Part shown: one piece after another, positions 24,977 to 34,452 of the stretch
Layout: every line of letters starts with the position of its first letter
Numbering within the stretch: the first letter of the stretch is position 1
Source of the DNA: Bacteroidales bacterium
Lineage (GTDB): Bacteria > Bacteroidota > Bacteroidia > Bacteroidales > F082
DNA: 64,000 bases
NCBI GenBank assembly: GCA_017460915.1
Contig: JAFUAA010000042.1
Span: forward strand, 1-64,000
Reading direction: 5' to 3'
Notes under the pieces: model-generated
The model's input: the letters and a program-made list of their open reading frames with translations, nothing else
Database searches by the model: none
Told to the model about the DNA's origin: nothing
Made by a program: the position numbers and the translations under genes

Positions 24977-26968
24977 ATGAATAGTATTCGAATCCATAAG
25001 GTTCTTGTCGCCAACCGTGGCGAGATTGCGGTACGCATTATCAAGACCTTGCGCAAACTGCATATCGACTCGGTGGCGGTCTTCGCCGATAACGATGCCG
25101 CAGCCTTGCACCGTCGTATGGCCGACGAAGCGTGCCCGCTCGGAGGCGGCACTTTGAAAGATACCTATCTCAATGTCCAGAAAATCATCGATGCAGCCTT
25201 GGATGCTAGTGCCGACGCCATACATCCAGGCTACGGTTTCCTCTCCGAAAGTCCCGAGTTGGTGGAAGCATGTGAGGCCAATAATATCGTTTTCATTGGC
25301 CCCGATGCCCAGACGATGCGGCTGATGGGCAACAAAATTGCTGCACGCAAAGTCGCTGTCGAGCATGGTATCCCCGTCACTTTTGGCATCATGGGAAGCC
25401 ATGAAGAGATTTTGGCTATGGCCGACACCCTGCCTTATCCTATAATAATTAAGGCGGCAGCGGGCGGCGGAGGCAAGGGGATGCACATCGTGTGGCAAAA
25501 GGAGGACCTGAAGTTGGAATTGGAACACGCCACCCGCGAAGCGGAAAAGTATTTCGGTGATGGCACGGTCTTCGTTGAGCAATATGTCGAAAGTCCACGT
25601 CACATCGAAGTGCAGGTACTCGCCGACCATTTTGGTCATGTCATCCATCTTCATGAACGTGAATGTACGATACAGCGCCGTTACCAGAAAATCATCGAGG
25701 AGTCGCCATCGCCCACGTTGACCGAGGAAAAACGCCAGGAAGTGTGCGCTACGGCAGTCAACTTGTGCAAGGTCATCGGCTATCGGAACGCAGGCACGGT
25801 GGAGTTTTTGGTCGACATGAACTTGAACTTCTATTTCCTTGAGATGAACACCCGCATCCAGGTGGAGCATCCCGTCACCGAAATGCGCACAGGCATCGAC
25901 ATTGTGGAGGAACAAATCCGCATCGCGAGAGGGAAGGAAATGGGCTGGACGCAAGATGCCATCCATGCCCAAGGCCATGCCATAGAGCTTCGTATCTATG
26001 CAGAGAACCCCGAGAACAACTTCTTGCCTACGCCAGGTAAAGTGACAGCTTACCACGAACCTCAGGTGCGAGGCTCGAGGGTGGATAGCAGCATCGATGG
26101 GAGTTGCAACATTTCTGAGGCATACGACCCGATGATTGCCAAGCTGACTTGCCACGGGAAAGACCGTCAGGCAGCCGTCGAGACGGCCCGCCATGCCTTG
26201 AAAGAGTTCATCATCCAAGGTTTGACCACCAACAAGGCCTACCTTTGGGAAGTCATCAAGAACCCCGACTTTATCGACAACAAGATGGACACTTTGTTCT
26301 GCTCTTCGCATCAGGAATCTTTGCTTGCGGCTTTGAACGAGAGTCGCAAGGCGCAGAATGTCAATGATATAGTGGCTTCGTACCTCGTCTTCGATTTTTG
26401 CAAAAACCAATTGGAACACCATGTCGAAAACGTGTGGGAGGAGATTGGCTATTGGCGTTATAGAATGCAACTTGTTGTGGATGTGGAAGGAAAGAAGATT
26501 CCCGTCAGCATAAGTAGTGCAGAATCGGGGAAGATTTGCGGCGCGACAGAAGGGAATCCTTTCGTCGTTGAATTCATCCAATATGACAACAAGCAGCTGA
26601 AAATCATGCTCAACGGCAAGACGGAAACGGTGTATTGTTCCATTACCGACGAACAGAAGACCATCGTCAATTTTCACGGCTTGAATTTCACCTGTTTCCG
26701 CACCGACCAGTTGAACGACACTTTGGACTACGCCTGCAAGGAATTGGTGAACGACAAGACGAGACTTGTGTCGCCTATGCCTGGCAAGGTGATGAAAATC
26801 AACGTTAAAGAAGGCGATGAAGTGAGCGAAGGCATGATTATGATTGTGGTGGAAGCCATGAAAATGGAAAATAACATTGTGGCATCAGGCAAGGCCAAGG
26901 TGAAGAAAATCCTTGTCGCCGAAGGCCAAATGATAGACAATAAAATGCAGTTAATCGAGTTAGAATAA
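24977..26968 (+). CDS. Biotin-dependent acyl-CoA carboxylase alpha chain (biotin carboxylase plus BCCP)
   Basis: The 663-residue protein is as long as PccA/MccA-type alpha chains. It has the biotin carboxylase N-domain (KVLVANRGEIAVRIIKTL), the ATP-grasp glycine loop AAAGGGGKGM near 160, the catalytic region FLEMNTRIQVEHPVTE near 290, and a C-terminal biotinyl domain with EAMKMEN, whose Lys carries biotin. It carboxylates biotin with bicarbonate and ATP. The partner carboxyltransferase is not next to it. The following acyl-CoA dehydrogenase suggests a branched-chain or short-chain acyl-CoA route, for example leucine-type degradation, but the substrate is not shown. Confidence 0.85.
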   Translation: MNSIRIHKVLVANRGEIAVRIIKTLRKLHIDSVAVFADNDAAALHRRMADEACPLGGGTLKDTYLNVQKIIDAALDASADAIHPGYGFLSESPELVEACEANNIVFIGPDAQTMRLMGNKIAARKVAVEHGIPVTFGIMGSHEEILAMADTLPYPIIIKAAAGGGGKGMHIVWQKEDLKLELEHATREAEKYFGDGTVFVEQYVESPRHIEVQVLADHFGHVIHLHERECTIQRRYQKIIEESPSPTLTEEKRQEVCATAVNLCKVIGYRNAGTVEFLVDMNLNFYFLEMNTRIQVEHPVTEMRTGIDIVEEQIRIARGKEMGWTQDAIHAQGHAIELRIYAENPENNFLPTPGKVTAYHEPQVRGSRVDSSIDGSCNISEAYDPMIAKLTCHGKDRQAAVETARHALKEFIIQGLTTNKAYLWEVIKNPDFIDNKMDTLFCSSHQESLLAALNESRKAQNVNDIVASYLVFDFCKNQLEHHVENVWEEIGYWRYRMQLVVDVEGKKIPVSISSAESGKICGATEGNPFVVEFIQYDNKQLKIMLNGKTETVYCSITDEQKTIVNFHGLNFTCFRTDQLNDTLDYACKELVNDKTRLVSPMPGKVMKINVKEGDEVSEGMIMIVVEAMKMENNIVASGKAKVKKILVAEGQMIDNKMQLIELE

Positions 26969-26971
26969 CCT

Positions 26972-26996
26972 GTAGAGACGCATTGCCATGCGTCTC
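26972..26996. repeat. GTAGAGACGCAT palindrome between two genes
   Basis: GTAGAGACGCATTGCCATGCGTCTC lies 4 bases after the carboxylase stop and 15 before the acyl-CoA dehydrogenase start. Confidence 0.75.
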
Positions 26997-27010
26997 AAAA
27001 ATATGGAATC

Positions 27011-28153
27011 ATGAATTTTGACCTCACCAAAGAACAAGAATCCCTCCGCCAGCGTGTGCGCGACTTCGCCGAACAGGAAGTGAAACCTGTTGCCCGCCAA
27101 AACGATGAAGACCAACATTTCGATGTCGGCCTGACCCTGAAGATGGGCGAATTGGGCCTGCTGGGCATGACCGTACCGAAAGAATATGGCGGCCAAGGGC
27201 TGGATAACCTGAGTTATATCATCGCAGTGGAGGAACTCGCCCGCGTGGACGGCTCTACCGCTGCCACCATTGCTGCCGACAACTCGTTAGGCATCGGTCC
27301 CATCAAGGATTATGGTACTGAAGAACAAAAACAACGCTATCTGCCTCGCCTTTGCAAAGACCGTCTTTGGGGCTTCGGCTTGACCGAAGAGGACGCGGGC
27401 AGCGACTCGCGCGGCACCAAGACCACTGCTGAGTACGATGGTACGCTATGGCACCTTAACGGCTCTAAGATCTTCATTACCAACAGCGCGACGCCACTCA
27501 CTTTGGGCACCACCGTGCAAGCCGTCTCGGGCATGAAGGACGGCAAGCCGGAGTTTACGGCTCTGCTCGTCGAGAACAAGAAGGAAGGCTTCACGCAGAC
27601 ACCTATGCACGACAAGATGATGTGGCGCGCCTCCAACACGGGCAAACTCGTCTTCAACGACGTGCGCTTGATGGACGACTGCATCCTCGGCAAGCCAGGC
27701 GAAGGCTCACACCTCATGCTCGCCACCCTCGACTCAGGTCGCCTGTCGATTGCGGCCATGGGTTTGGGCTGTGCGCAAGGTGCCTATGAGATGGCTTTGG
27801 CCTACTCGAAGAAGCGCGTGCAGTTCGGCAAGCCCGTCTGCAAGTTCCAGGCCGTGGCGTTCAAGTTGGCGGATATGGCCGTCAAGATTGAGGCGGCGAG
27901 GAATCTGCTTTATCACGCCTGCTGGCTCAAGGACCAGCACCGTCCCTTCGGCAAAGAAGCTGCTATGGCAAAACTCTACTGCTCGGAAGTGGCTGCTGAG
28001 GTCTGCGACAACGCCGTCCAGGTGATGGGTGGTCATGGCCTGCTGAAGGAGTTCGACATGGAGCGCTTCTACCGCGACCAGCGCATCCTGCAAATCGGCG
28101 AAGGCACCTCCGAAATCCTTCGTCTGGTGATTTCGAGGGCCATCGGCTGCTGA
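27011..28153 (+). CDS. Acyl-CoA dehydrogenase
   Basis: The 380-residue FAD enzyme has standard family length. It shows GFGLTEEDAGSDS (FAD/substrate site near 118), ITNSATPLTLGTTVQA, the C-terminal QVMGGHGLLKEFDMERFYRD, and IGEGTSEILRL with the Glu expected to act as catalytic base. It oxidises an acyl-CoA to the 2-enoyl-CoA and passes electrons to ETF. It lies 42 bp after the carboxylase gene and is probably cotranscribed with it. Short-chain (butyryl) or branched-chain (isovaleryl) specificity cannot be told from sequence alone. Confidence 0.9.
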   Translation: MNFDLTKEQESLRQRVRDFAEQEVKPVARQNDEDQHFDVGLTLKMGELGLLGMTVPKEYGGQGLDNLSYIIAVEELARVDGSTAATIAADNSLGIGPIKDYGTEEQKQRYLPRLCKDRLWGFGLTEEDAGSDSRGTKTTAEYDGTLWHLNGSKIFITNSATPLTLGTTVQAVSGMKDGKPEFTALLVENKKEGFTQTPMHDKMMWRASNTGKLVFNDVRLMDDCILGKPGEGSHLMLATLDSGRLSIAAMGLGCAQGAYEMALAYSKKRVQFGKPVCKFQAVAFKLADMAVKIEAARNLLYHACWLKDQHRPFGKEAAMAKLYCSEVAAEVCDNAVQVMGGHGLLKEFDMERFYRDQRILQIGEGTSEILRLVISRAIGC

Positions 28154-28174
28154 AGATTCGACTATAAAAACGTT

Positions 28175-28232
28175 AATTCCGTCAGCCAACTGACGGAATT
28201 TAGCCAAATTCCGTCAGTTGGCTGACGGAATT
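28175..28232 (+). terminator. Long perfect inverted repeat acting as terminator
   Basis: A 26-base arm (28175-28200) is perfectly complementary to 28207-28232 around the loop TAGCCA, followed by TTTATTTTTTG. Each arm is itself nearly palindromic (ATTCCGTCAG...CTGACGGAAT). It follows the acyl-CoA dehydrogenase stop by 21 bases. Confidence 0.8.
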
Positions 28233-28266
28233 TTTATTTTTTGTTTGTTGGGAAGGAAAATTGTCG

Positions 28267-28275
28267 TATTTTTGC
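28267..28275 (+). promoter_or_regulatory. Promoter -7 box TATTTTTGC for the DUF4143 ATPase
   Basis: A perfect box 17 bases before the ATG at 28293. It shows that the gene starts there and not within the upstream hairpin. Confidence 0.65.
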
Positions 28276-28292
28276 CGATAATCTCAGTGGCT

Positions 28293-29429
28293 ATGGATAC
28301 GATACAAAGGATCATGCAAAAGCAAATTGAGGACAGAATGTTGCCGCAAAAGGTGATGTTGCTGTTCGGTGCGCGTCGTGTGGGCAAAACTTTCCTCCTC
28401 AAGCAAATCGTGAATGGCTTTTCGGGCAATTCGCTCGTCCTCAATGGCGAGGATGCCGATTCTGTGGCCATGCTGGAGCCCATCAGCATGGCCAACTATC
28501 GTCATGTTTTGCAAGGTGTGGATTTGCTTGCCATTGACGAGGCACAGCACATCCCCGACATCGGGCGGAAGCTGAAACTCATTGTGGATGAGGTTCCAGG
28601 CATCCGCGTTTTGGCGAGCGGGTCGTCTTCTTTTGATTTGAAGAACCAAGCGGACGAGCCTTTGGTCGGGCGCAGCACCCAATTCACGCTGATGCCTTTC
28701 TCACAACGCGAGATTTCCTCTTCCGAATCGCCGATTGAAACCAAAAGAAACTTGGAAATCAGGCAGTTGTATGGATCCTATCCAGAGGTGGTCGCGCTTG
28801 AATCGTTTGCACAGAAAAAGGAATATCTGTCGGATATTGTGGAGTCGTATTTGCTGAAAGATATTCTCGCCGTTGATGGCATCAAGAACTCGGCGAAGAT
28901 TCGGGACCTGCTTCGTTTGGTGGCCTATCAGATGGGCGACGAGCTGTCATACGAGGAGATTGGCAAACAATTGGCAATCAGCAAGAATACGGTGGAGCGT
29001 TATTTGGACTTGTTGCAGAAAGTGTTCGTGTTATATCGTTTGGGCGGCTATTCGAAGAACCTGCGCAAAGAGGTTTCGAAATCCAACAAATGGTACTTTG
29101 CCGACAATGGCGTACGCAATGCAGTCATCCGCAATTTCGATTCGCTTTCGCTGCGGACGGATGCCGACCGTGGTGCCCTTTGGGAGAACTACATCATCAC
29201 GGAAAGGCTGAAACGCAACCATAACGAGCGGTTGCATCTCGACTTTTATTTCTGGCGCACCTACGACAAGCAGGAAATCGACTTGATCGAGTTGGGCGAC
29301 GAGGGAATGAATGCCTTTGAGATGAAGTCGGGGAAGAAAACGCCGGCGGCACCCAAGGCCTTTGCCGAGGCTTATCCTGACGCGCGTTATGCTGTAGTGA
29401 ATCAGGAAAATTATTTGGACTTTGTATAG
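28293..29429 (+). CDS. AAA_14/DUF4143 ATPase
   Basis: The 378-residue protein has the P-loop LLFGARRVGKT near residue 26, Walker B LLAIDEAQHI near 81, LASGSSSFDL, a winged-helix segment (SYEEIGKQLAISKNTVERYLDLL near 218), and a DUF4143 C-terminus with EIDLIE...AFEMKSGK, a PD-(D/E)xK-like pattern. The family is common in Bacteroidales. Its role is not established. It stands alone with its own promoter and uses TAG as stop. It is only distantly related to the DUF234 ATPase at 453. Confidence 0.85.
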   Translation: MDTIQRIMQKQIEDRMLPQKVMLLFGARRVGKTFLLKQIVNGFSGNSLVLNGEDADSVAMLEPISMANYRHVLQGVDLLAIDEAQHIPDIGRKLKLIVDEVPGIRVLASGSSSFDLKNQADEPLVGRSTQFTLMPFSQREISSSESPIETKRNLEIRQLYGSYPEVVALESFAQKKEYLSDIVESYLLKDILAVDGIKNSAKIRDLLRLVAYQMGDELSYEEIGKQLAISKNTVERYLDLLQKVFVLYRLGGYSKNLRKEVSKSNKWYFADNGVRNAVIRNFDSLSLRTDADRGALWENYIITERLKRNHNERLHLDFYFWRTYDKQEIDLIELGDEGMNAFEMKSGKKTPAAPKAFAEAYPDARYAVVNQENYLDFV

Positions 29430-29451
29430 AAACAGTTGTAGCTCTCAACGG

Positions 29452-29560
29452 AGCCCTGAAAGGGCGACCCTAATTCATCGGGCGATTTTAATCCCCGATG
29501 ATGAAACGCAGAAAAAAGGCGACCACGATTTGTATGGCGATTTTAATCCCCGTTTTTTCC
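29452..29560. repeat. AGCCCTGAAAGGGCGAC repeat with GGCGATTTTAATCCCCG segments
   Basis: The hairpin core is at 29452-29468. Two segments of the type GGCGATTTTAATCCCCG follow. It is the same family as 12159, 12222 and 19032. Confidence 0.65.
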
Positions 29561-29581
29561 CCACCATGTCCAAATAAACAC

Positions 29582-29590
29582 TACTTTTGC
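29582..29590 (+). promoter_or_regulatory. Promoter -7 box TACTTTTGC for the M49-like lipoprotein
   Basis: A TAnnTTTGC match 41 bases before the ATG at 29632. Confidence 0.6.
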
Positions 29591-29631
29591 ACAATTGTTT
29601 TGAAAGTATTATCATCAAATAAACAAACCAA

Positions 29632-31278
29632 ATGAAAATCAAACATCTAGCCCTCGTTGCAGCTCTGGCCATCGGTGCCACAGCCTGCGACAACAACAAG
29701 CAACCTGAGCAGCCCCAAGAGCCTGCGCAACAAGAAACCCACCTGTCGGACAAGTACGCCGAGTACACCCTCACCACCGACATCAGCCACCTTAGCGACA
29801 ACGAACGCGAGATGCTCGGCCTTCTCTTCGAAGCCGCCGACATCATGGACGGCCTCTTCTGGAACGAGAACTACGGAGACAAAGCCCAACTCATGGAGAT
29901 GATTGGCGACAACGCCGACATCCGCAAACTGGCCACCATCGCCTACGGCCCTTGGGACGGCCTCGACGGCAACAAGCCCTTCGTGGAAGGCATCGGCGCG
30001 AAACCCGCTGGCGCTCAGTTCTATCCCGCCGATATGACCGAGGAGGAATGGAACGCCTTCGACGACCCCAACAAGACCAACCAATACACCATGATCGTCC
30101 GTGACGACGACGGCGCGCTGAAGTGCGTGTGGTACCACGACTACTTTGAGCAACAAATCAAGAAAGCCGCTTCCTTGCTCGACGATGCCTCCGAACTCGC
30201 TGGCGACGAGGAGTTTGCCGAGTACCTTCGCCTCCGTGCCAAAGCCCTCCGCACTGACGACTACCTCGAGAGCGACATGCAATGGATGGACGTGCGCAAC
30301 AACAACATCGACATGGTGATAGGCCCCATCGAGAACTATACCGACGCCCGTTATGGCATCAAGGCTTCGCACGAGGCTTTCATCCTCGTCAAGGACCAGG
30401 AGTGGACCAAGAAGCTGGCTCGCTATGCTTCGTTTGTGCCCGAACTGCAAAAACAACTACCCGTGCCTGCCGAGTATAAGAAGGAAGTGCCCGGCAGCGA
30501 TGTCGATTTGGCTGCCTACGACGTGGTCTACTACGCCGGCGACTGCAACGCCAACTCCAAGACCATCGCCATCAACCTGCCCAACGACGAGCGCGTGCAA
30601 CTGCAACGCGGCACCCGCAAGCTTCAGCTCAAGAACGCCATGCAAGCCAAGTTCGAAAAAATCCTTGTCCCGATTTCGGAAGTGCTGATGACTCCCGAAT
30701 CAATGGAGCACATCAAGTTTGACGCCTTCTTCGCCAACGTGATGTTCCACGAGACCGCTCACGGCATGGGCATCAAGAATACCATTGACGGACGTGGCAC
30801 CGTCCGCGAAGCCCTTGGCAACCAATATAACGCCCTCGAAGAGGCCAAGGCCGACGTGCTGGGCCTCTATCTCGTCACCAAGCTGGCCGAGATGGGCGAA
30901 TACACCAACACGACGATGGAAGACAATTACACCACTTTCATGGCAGGCATCTTCCGTTCGGTGCGCTTCGGTGTCGCCAGTGCGCATGGTAAAGCCAATA
31001 TGCTTACATTCAACTATTTCCAGAATGAGGGCGCTTTTGTTCGCAACGAAGAGGGCCGCTATGCCATCGACTTCGAGAAGATGAAGGTGGCCGTCGAGAA
31101 GCTGGCGGGCGACATCCTCATGCACCAAGGCAACGGCAACTACGAGGCCACCAAGGCTTGGATGGGCGAGAACTGCGTCATCCGTCCCGAACTGCAAAAG
31201 GACCTCGACCGCGTCAATGCCTCAGGCATTCCCACCGACATCTATTTCAACATGGGTTCGCAAGTGCTGCTGAAATAA
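29632..31278 (+). CDS. Lipoprotein zinc peptidase, family M49-like (dipeptidyl peptidase III fold)
   Basis: The 548-residue protein has a lipoprotein signal (LALVAALAIGATAC, lipid on the Cys near residue 20). The zinc site reads FHETAHGMG near residue 370, and the third ligand region is EEAKADVLGLY near 405. This fits the M49 group, where HExxGH or HExxH and EExxAD ligate zinc. It should act in the periplasm or on the membrane as a peptidase. Classic DPP III has an extra residue in the first motif. The HETAH spacing here is that of a related Bacteroidota subgroup, as far as I recall. Confidence 0.75.
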   Translation: MKIKHLALVAALAIGATACDNNKQPEQPQEPAQQETHLSDKYAEYTLTTDISHLSDNEREMLGLLFEAADIMDGLFWNENYGDKAQLMEMIGDNADIRKLATIAYGPWDGLDGNKPFVEGIGAKPAGAQFYPADMTEEEWNAFDDPNKTNQYTMIVRDDDGALKCVWYHDYFEQQIKKAASLLDDASELAGDEEFAEYLRLRAKALRTDDYLESDMQWMDVRNNNIDMVIGPIENYTDARYGIKASHEAFILVKDQEWTKKLARYASFVPELQKQLPVPAEYKKEVPGSDVDLAAYDVVYYAGDCNANSKTIAINLPNDERVQLQRGTRKLQLKNAMQAKFEKILVPISEVLMTPESMEHIKFDAFFANVMFHETAHGMGIKNTIDGRGTVREALGNQYNALEEAKADVLGLYLVTKLAEMGEYTNTTMEDNYTTFMAGIFRSVRFGVASAHGKANMLTFNYFQNEGAFVRNEEGRYAIDFEKMKVAVEKLAGDILMHQGNGNYEATKAWMGENCVIRPELQKDLDRVNASGIPTDIYFNMGSQVLLK

Positions 31279-31292
31279 ACCCCAAACCGTCT

Positions 31293-31320
31293 GTAGAGAC
31301 GTGCCATGGCGCGTCTCTAC
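31293..31320. repeat. GTAGAGACGTG palindrome
   Basis: GTAGAGACG(TGCCATGGCG)CGTCTCTAC, between the M49-like gene and the pentapeptide gene. Confidence 0.75.
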
Positions 31321-31344
31321 GACGGTCTCTAAAAAATCAACAAC

Positions 31345-32421
31345 ATGACAACATCAGAAATCAATGTACTTATTGACACCAAAGTGCTGAACGACATTGA
31401 CTTGGGTGGACAAACCTTGGAAAGCCTCGACTTCAGCGGATGCACGCTCACCAACGTCAATTTCAAGAATGCGACGTTGCGACACTGCCGCTTCGACGAA
31501 GCCACGCTCGACAGTTGTGACTTCGACCATTCGGGAAAAGCCGCGGAGCCGACGTTGCAAAGCGTTTCCTTCAAGAAAGCCAACCTCAACAATTGCCGTT
31601 TCCGCTATGCCAACATCGCGTGGAGCGACTTCCGCTATGCACGTATCAACCAGGCCACTTTCGAGGATGCCTCGGTCGATTTATGCGACTTCTACCGTTG
31701 TTTCCTCGAAGGCGTGGTGCTTTTCAAGCATTCTGCTTTCAGCAATTGCAGCCTGTTCAACACTTATTTCGGCGACGGAGCCAATATCCGAAGGGAAAAC
31801 CTCGTCAATGGACGTATCATCCAGCAGGACAAGCAAGCCTACACCAAGTTTCTCGTCGATTGGCACGACTTCGGCACGGGTGTGCGCACCAACGACCGCC
31901 GCGAGGTGTCCGACTGGAGTCCGGATGCTTCCGTCAAGGCACGTTGGGCCGACGCCGAAGACATCTACAAGACCCTCAACGGCGTGTGGTCGCAAAAGGG
32001 ATACATCGCCGACGCCAACTGGGGCTATGTGCAGGGGCGCCGCATGGAGCGCCGTCGCATGATGAGCGAGTTCTCGGACCCCAATGTCAAGTTTGGAACC
32101 AAAGTCGGCAACGTGTGGCACATCTTCACCAACGCCCTTTCCGACCTTTTGTTTGGCTATGGCGAGAGCATGCTGAAGATGATTCTCACCTACATCGTCA
32201 CCGTCTTGCTGTTTGCTTTCGTTTTCAGCAGGGAGGTTTCATTGCTTCATTATTTGGAGGCCTTGGGCGTGAGCCTGAAAAACATGGCTGGAATGGATTC
32301 CGACGTGCTGCACGACGTGTCGCCCTTGGTCGATATGCTCAATTTGGTGCAAACCACCATCGGCATCCTGCTGACAGGTATCTTCGGATTCATTCTGGGA
32401 AACAAAATCAGGAACCAATAG
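31345..32421 (+). CDS. Pentapeptide-repeat membrane protein
   Basis: The 358-residue protein has about 25 A(D/N)LxX-type pentapeptide repeats in its first half (for example FSGCTLTNVNFKNATLRHC and ANLNNCRFRYANIAWSDFRY), which form a right-handed quadrilateral helix. The second half has two membrane helices (MILTYIVTVLLFAFVF and TIGILLTGIFGFILG) with a re-entrant-like segment between, an ion-channel-like layout. The function is unknown. It probably anchors a repeat domain at the inner membrane. It ends with TAG. Confidence 0.75.
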   Translation: MTTSEINVLIDTKVLNDIDLGGQTLESLDFSGCTLTNVNFKNATLRHCRFDEATLDSCDFDHSGKAAEPTLQSVSFKKANLNNCRFRYANIAWSDFRYARINQATFEDASVDLCDFYRCFLEGVVLFKHSAFSNCSLFNTYFGDGANIRRENLVNGRIIQQDKQAYTKFLVDWHDFGTGVRTNDRREVSDWSPDASVKARWADAEDIYKTLNGVWSQKGYIADANWGYVQGRRMERRRMMSEFSDPNVKFGTKVGNVWHIFTNALSDLLFGYGESMLKMILTYIVTVLLFAFVFSREVSLLHYLEALGVSLKNMAGMDSDVLHDVSPLVDMLNLVQTTIGILLTGIFGFILGNKIRNQ

Positions 32422-32553
32422 AGAACAAGGCTGATTAGGCCAGCAAAAGCTGTTCCAACGCGGCAATGGTATTGCAATGCTCTTGGGTTTGGCGCGGTCT
32501 GCTTGGTGGACAAGAAGTGTGGGAAGGAGTGGCTTTGTGGAAGTGAAACTTGA

Positions 32554-32585
32554 AAAAGGCTGGCGACGCATGTCGTTGGCCTTTT
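32554..32585. terminator. Bidirectional hairpin between convergent genes
   Basis: AAAAGGC...GCGAC (from 32554) pairs imperfectly with GTCG...GCCTTTT (to 32585). It lies between the pentapeptide gene and the minus-strand ABC ATPase, and the A/T flanks fit termination on both strands. Confidence 0.6.
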
Positions 32586-32588
32586 CCC

Positions 32589-34331
32589 TTATCGCCCAGG
32601 CAAGGCCGCAATCAGTTTCTTCGTATAGTCGTTTTGTGGATGTGTGAAAAGTGCGTCGGCATCGTTCATCTCGACGGGTTTGCCGTTGTACATCACCAAA
32701 ACACGGTCGCTCATGAAGCGCACCACACCGAGGTCGTGGGAGATGAAGATATAGGTGAGGTTGCGTTCTTTTTTCAAACGATTGAGCAAGTTGAGCACTT
32801 GTGCCTGGACCGAAACATCCAAAGCCGAAACGGATTCGTCGCAAATCACCAAGCGAGGGTTGACCGCCAAGGCGCGTGCGATGCAGATACGTTGTCGTTG
32901 TCCTCCGCTGAACTCATGCGGATAACGGTCGTAATGCTCGGCCTGGAGACCTACCTGCACTAGCAGGTCGCTCACTGCTTCCCGCAGTTCACGACAATGG
33001 ATGCCATGTACCCGCATCGGCTCGGCTATCGCCTCGCCAATGGTGAGGCGCGGGTTGAGGGACGAATAGGGGTCTTGGAACACGATTTGCGCACGCTTGC
33101 GGAAGTCGCGCAAGTCTTGGTCTTTCAAGGCGGTCACTTCGATGCCGTCGAACCAAATCTTGCCGCTAGTGGGTTCGGCCAAACGCAGAAGGCTCCGTCC
33201 CAAGGTGGTCTTGCCGCAGCCCGACTCGCCTACAAGCCCCAAGGTTTCGCCTTCATAGACTTCAAGACTAACCTCGTCGACGGCTTTCACATAATCGTAA
33301 ACACGGCTGAACACGCCTTTCCGGAGGGGATACCAAGTCTGCAAGCCTTCCACTTTCAGCAGGGGTGCGCGGCTGTAGAGCTGATTGAGGTGATCCTGTC
33401 GCTCTTTGTCTGTGATTTGCAGGTCGTGTAGGATTTGTTCTTTTCCGCCTTGCCATTGCCCGTCAAGGAATTCCTTTACGATGGGCAGGCGCTTGAGTCG
33501 CACATCCATCGGAGGACGGCATGCCAAAAGCCCTTGCGTGTAAGGATGTTGCGGATGGCTGAGGATTTGCCCGACGGTGCCGCGTTCCAAAATCACGCCG
33601 TTGTGCATGACGGCCACGTCGTCGGCGATTTCGGTCACCACGCCGAGGTCGTGGGTGATGAAGATCATGCCCATGCCCGTTTCGGCTTGCAGCTTACGCA
33701 GCAGTTTGAGGATTTCGAGTTGCACGGTCACGTCCAAGGCGGTCGTCGGCTCGTCGGCGATGAGCAGCTGCGGATGGCAAGCGATGGACATGGCAATCAT
33801 CACGCGCTGTTTCTGCCCACCCGAGAGCTCGTGCGGATAGCTGTCGTAGATGGCTTCGGGCCGGGGCAGCATCACCTGTTTGAAGAGCTCGATGACGCGC
33901 TTCTTGGCGGCTTTCTTGCTCACGGGCGAAGGCCCCTGAGCCTGTCGAAGGACCGACCTGCCCTCATGTTGCAAAATCATCTCCGCCACCTGAAAACCGC
34001 ATTTATAGACCGGGTTGAGCGATGTCATCGGCTCCTGAAAAACCATCGCGATGCGCTTGCCTCGCACGTCGGCCATTTGTTTTTCGCTGAAATCCTTGAT
34101 TTCCTCACCTTCGATTTGGATGCTGTCGGCTTCGATACGGCTGATTTTTTCGTTGAGCAGGCGCATCACGGCCAACGAACTCACCGACTTGCCCGAGCCC
34201 GACTCGCCCACGAGACCCAGAGTCTTGCCCGCGAACACGTCAAGGTCGATGCCATGCACGGCTTCGGTCCATTGCCCTTCGCGGGAAAAGGAGACTTTGA
34301 GGTTGCGCACCGAGAGCAGGGGTGAAGTCAT
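32589..34331 (-). CDS. Oligopeptide ABC transporter, fused double ATPase (DppD-DppF type)
   Basis: The 580-residue protein has two full ABC cassettes. The first has Walker A GESGSGKS, signature LSGGQ and Walker [13 protein letters not shown]. The second has [13 protein letters not shown] and [12 protein letters not shown]. Such fusions power peptide or nickel import or, in Bacteroidota, an oligopeptide system. The start is taken at [15 protein letters not shown] because the promoter box lies at 34348-34356. A CCTTCGACAGGCTCAGG-type repeat (33931-33953) adds LRQAQGP in frame in a loop of the first cassette. The likely permease partner is at 42423. No binding protein is in the window. Confidence 0.85.
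   Translation of the reverse strand: MTSPLLSVRNLKVSFSREGQWTEAVHGIDLDVFAGKTLGLVGESGSGKSVSSLAVMRLLNEKISRIEADSIQIEGEEIKDFSEKQMADVRGKRIAMVFQEPMTSLNPVYKCGFQVAEMILQHEGRSVLRQAQGPSPVSKKAAKKRVIELFKQVMLPRPEAIYDSYPHELSGGQKQRVMIAMSIACHPQLLIADEPTTALDVTVQLEILKLLRKLQAETGMGMIFITHDLGVVTEIADDVAVMHNGVILERGTVGQILSHPQHPYTQGLLACRPPMDVRLKRLPIVKEFLDGQWQGGKEQILHDLQITDKERQDHLNQLYSRAPLLKVEGLQTWYPLRKGVFSRVYDYVKAVDEVSLEVYEGETLGLVGESGCGKTTLGRSLLRLAEPTSGKIWFDGIEVTALKDQDLRDFRKRAQIVFQDPYSSLNPRLTIGEAIAEPMRVHGIHCRELREAVSDLLVQVGLQAEHYDRYPHEFSGGQRQRICIARALAVNPRLVICDESVSALDVSVQAQVLNLLNRLKKERNLTYIFISHDLGVVRFMSDRVLVMYNGKPVEMNDADALFTHPQNDYTKKLIAALPGR
33931..33953. repeat. CCTGAGCCTGTCGAAGG repeat inside the ABC ATPase
   Basis: CCTGAGCCTGTCGAAGG within an imperfect palindrome. 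It encodes VLRQAQGP. Related copies lie at 43155, 46860 and 63156. Confidence 0.75.
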
Positions 34332-34347
34332 GAATTTCAATTTTTGT

Positions 34348-34356
34348 GCAAAAGTA
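34348..34356 (-). promoter_or_regulatory. Promoter -7 box TACTTTTGC for the ABC ATPase
   Basis: On the minus strand, 17 bases before the ATG at 34331. It sets the start of that gene. Confidence 0.65.
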
Positions 34357-34369
34357 AGGAAAATAGTAT

Positions 34370-34378
34370 TACTTTTGT
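34370..34378 (+). promoter_or_regulatory. Promoter -7 box TACTTTTGT for the small lipoprotein
   Basis: TACTTTTGTGC, followed by TATTGAGAAATTA. Almost the same block lies at 35444-35476 before another small secreted-protein gene, which suggests duplication of the promoter region. Confidence 0.55.
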
Positions 34379-34452
34379 GCATCCTTTCCCTATTGAGAAA
34401 TTATTGGATTTGTAACAATAAGAAAAACAAAAGTTTATTATTGTTGGCCTTC

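Noticed and set aside
28218-28292. Longer start for the DUF4143 ATPase within the hairpin
   Set aside because: The TTG lies inside the terminator stem, and the promoter box at 28267 is downstream of it.
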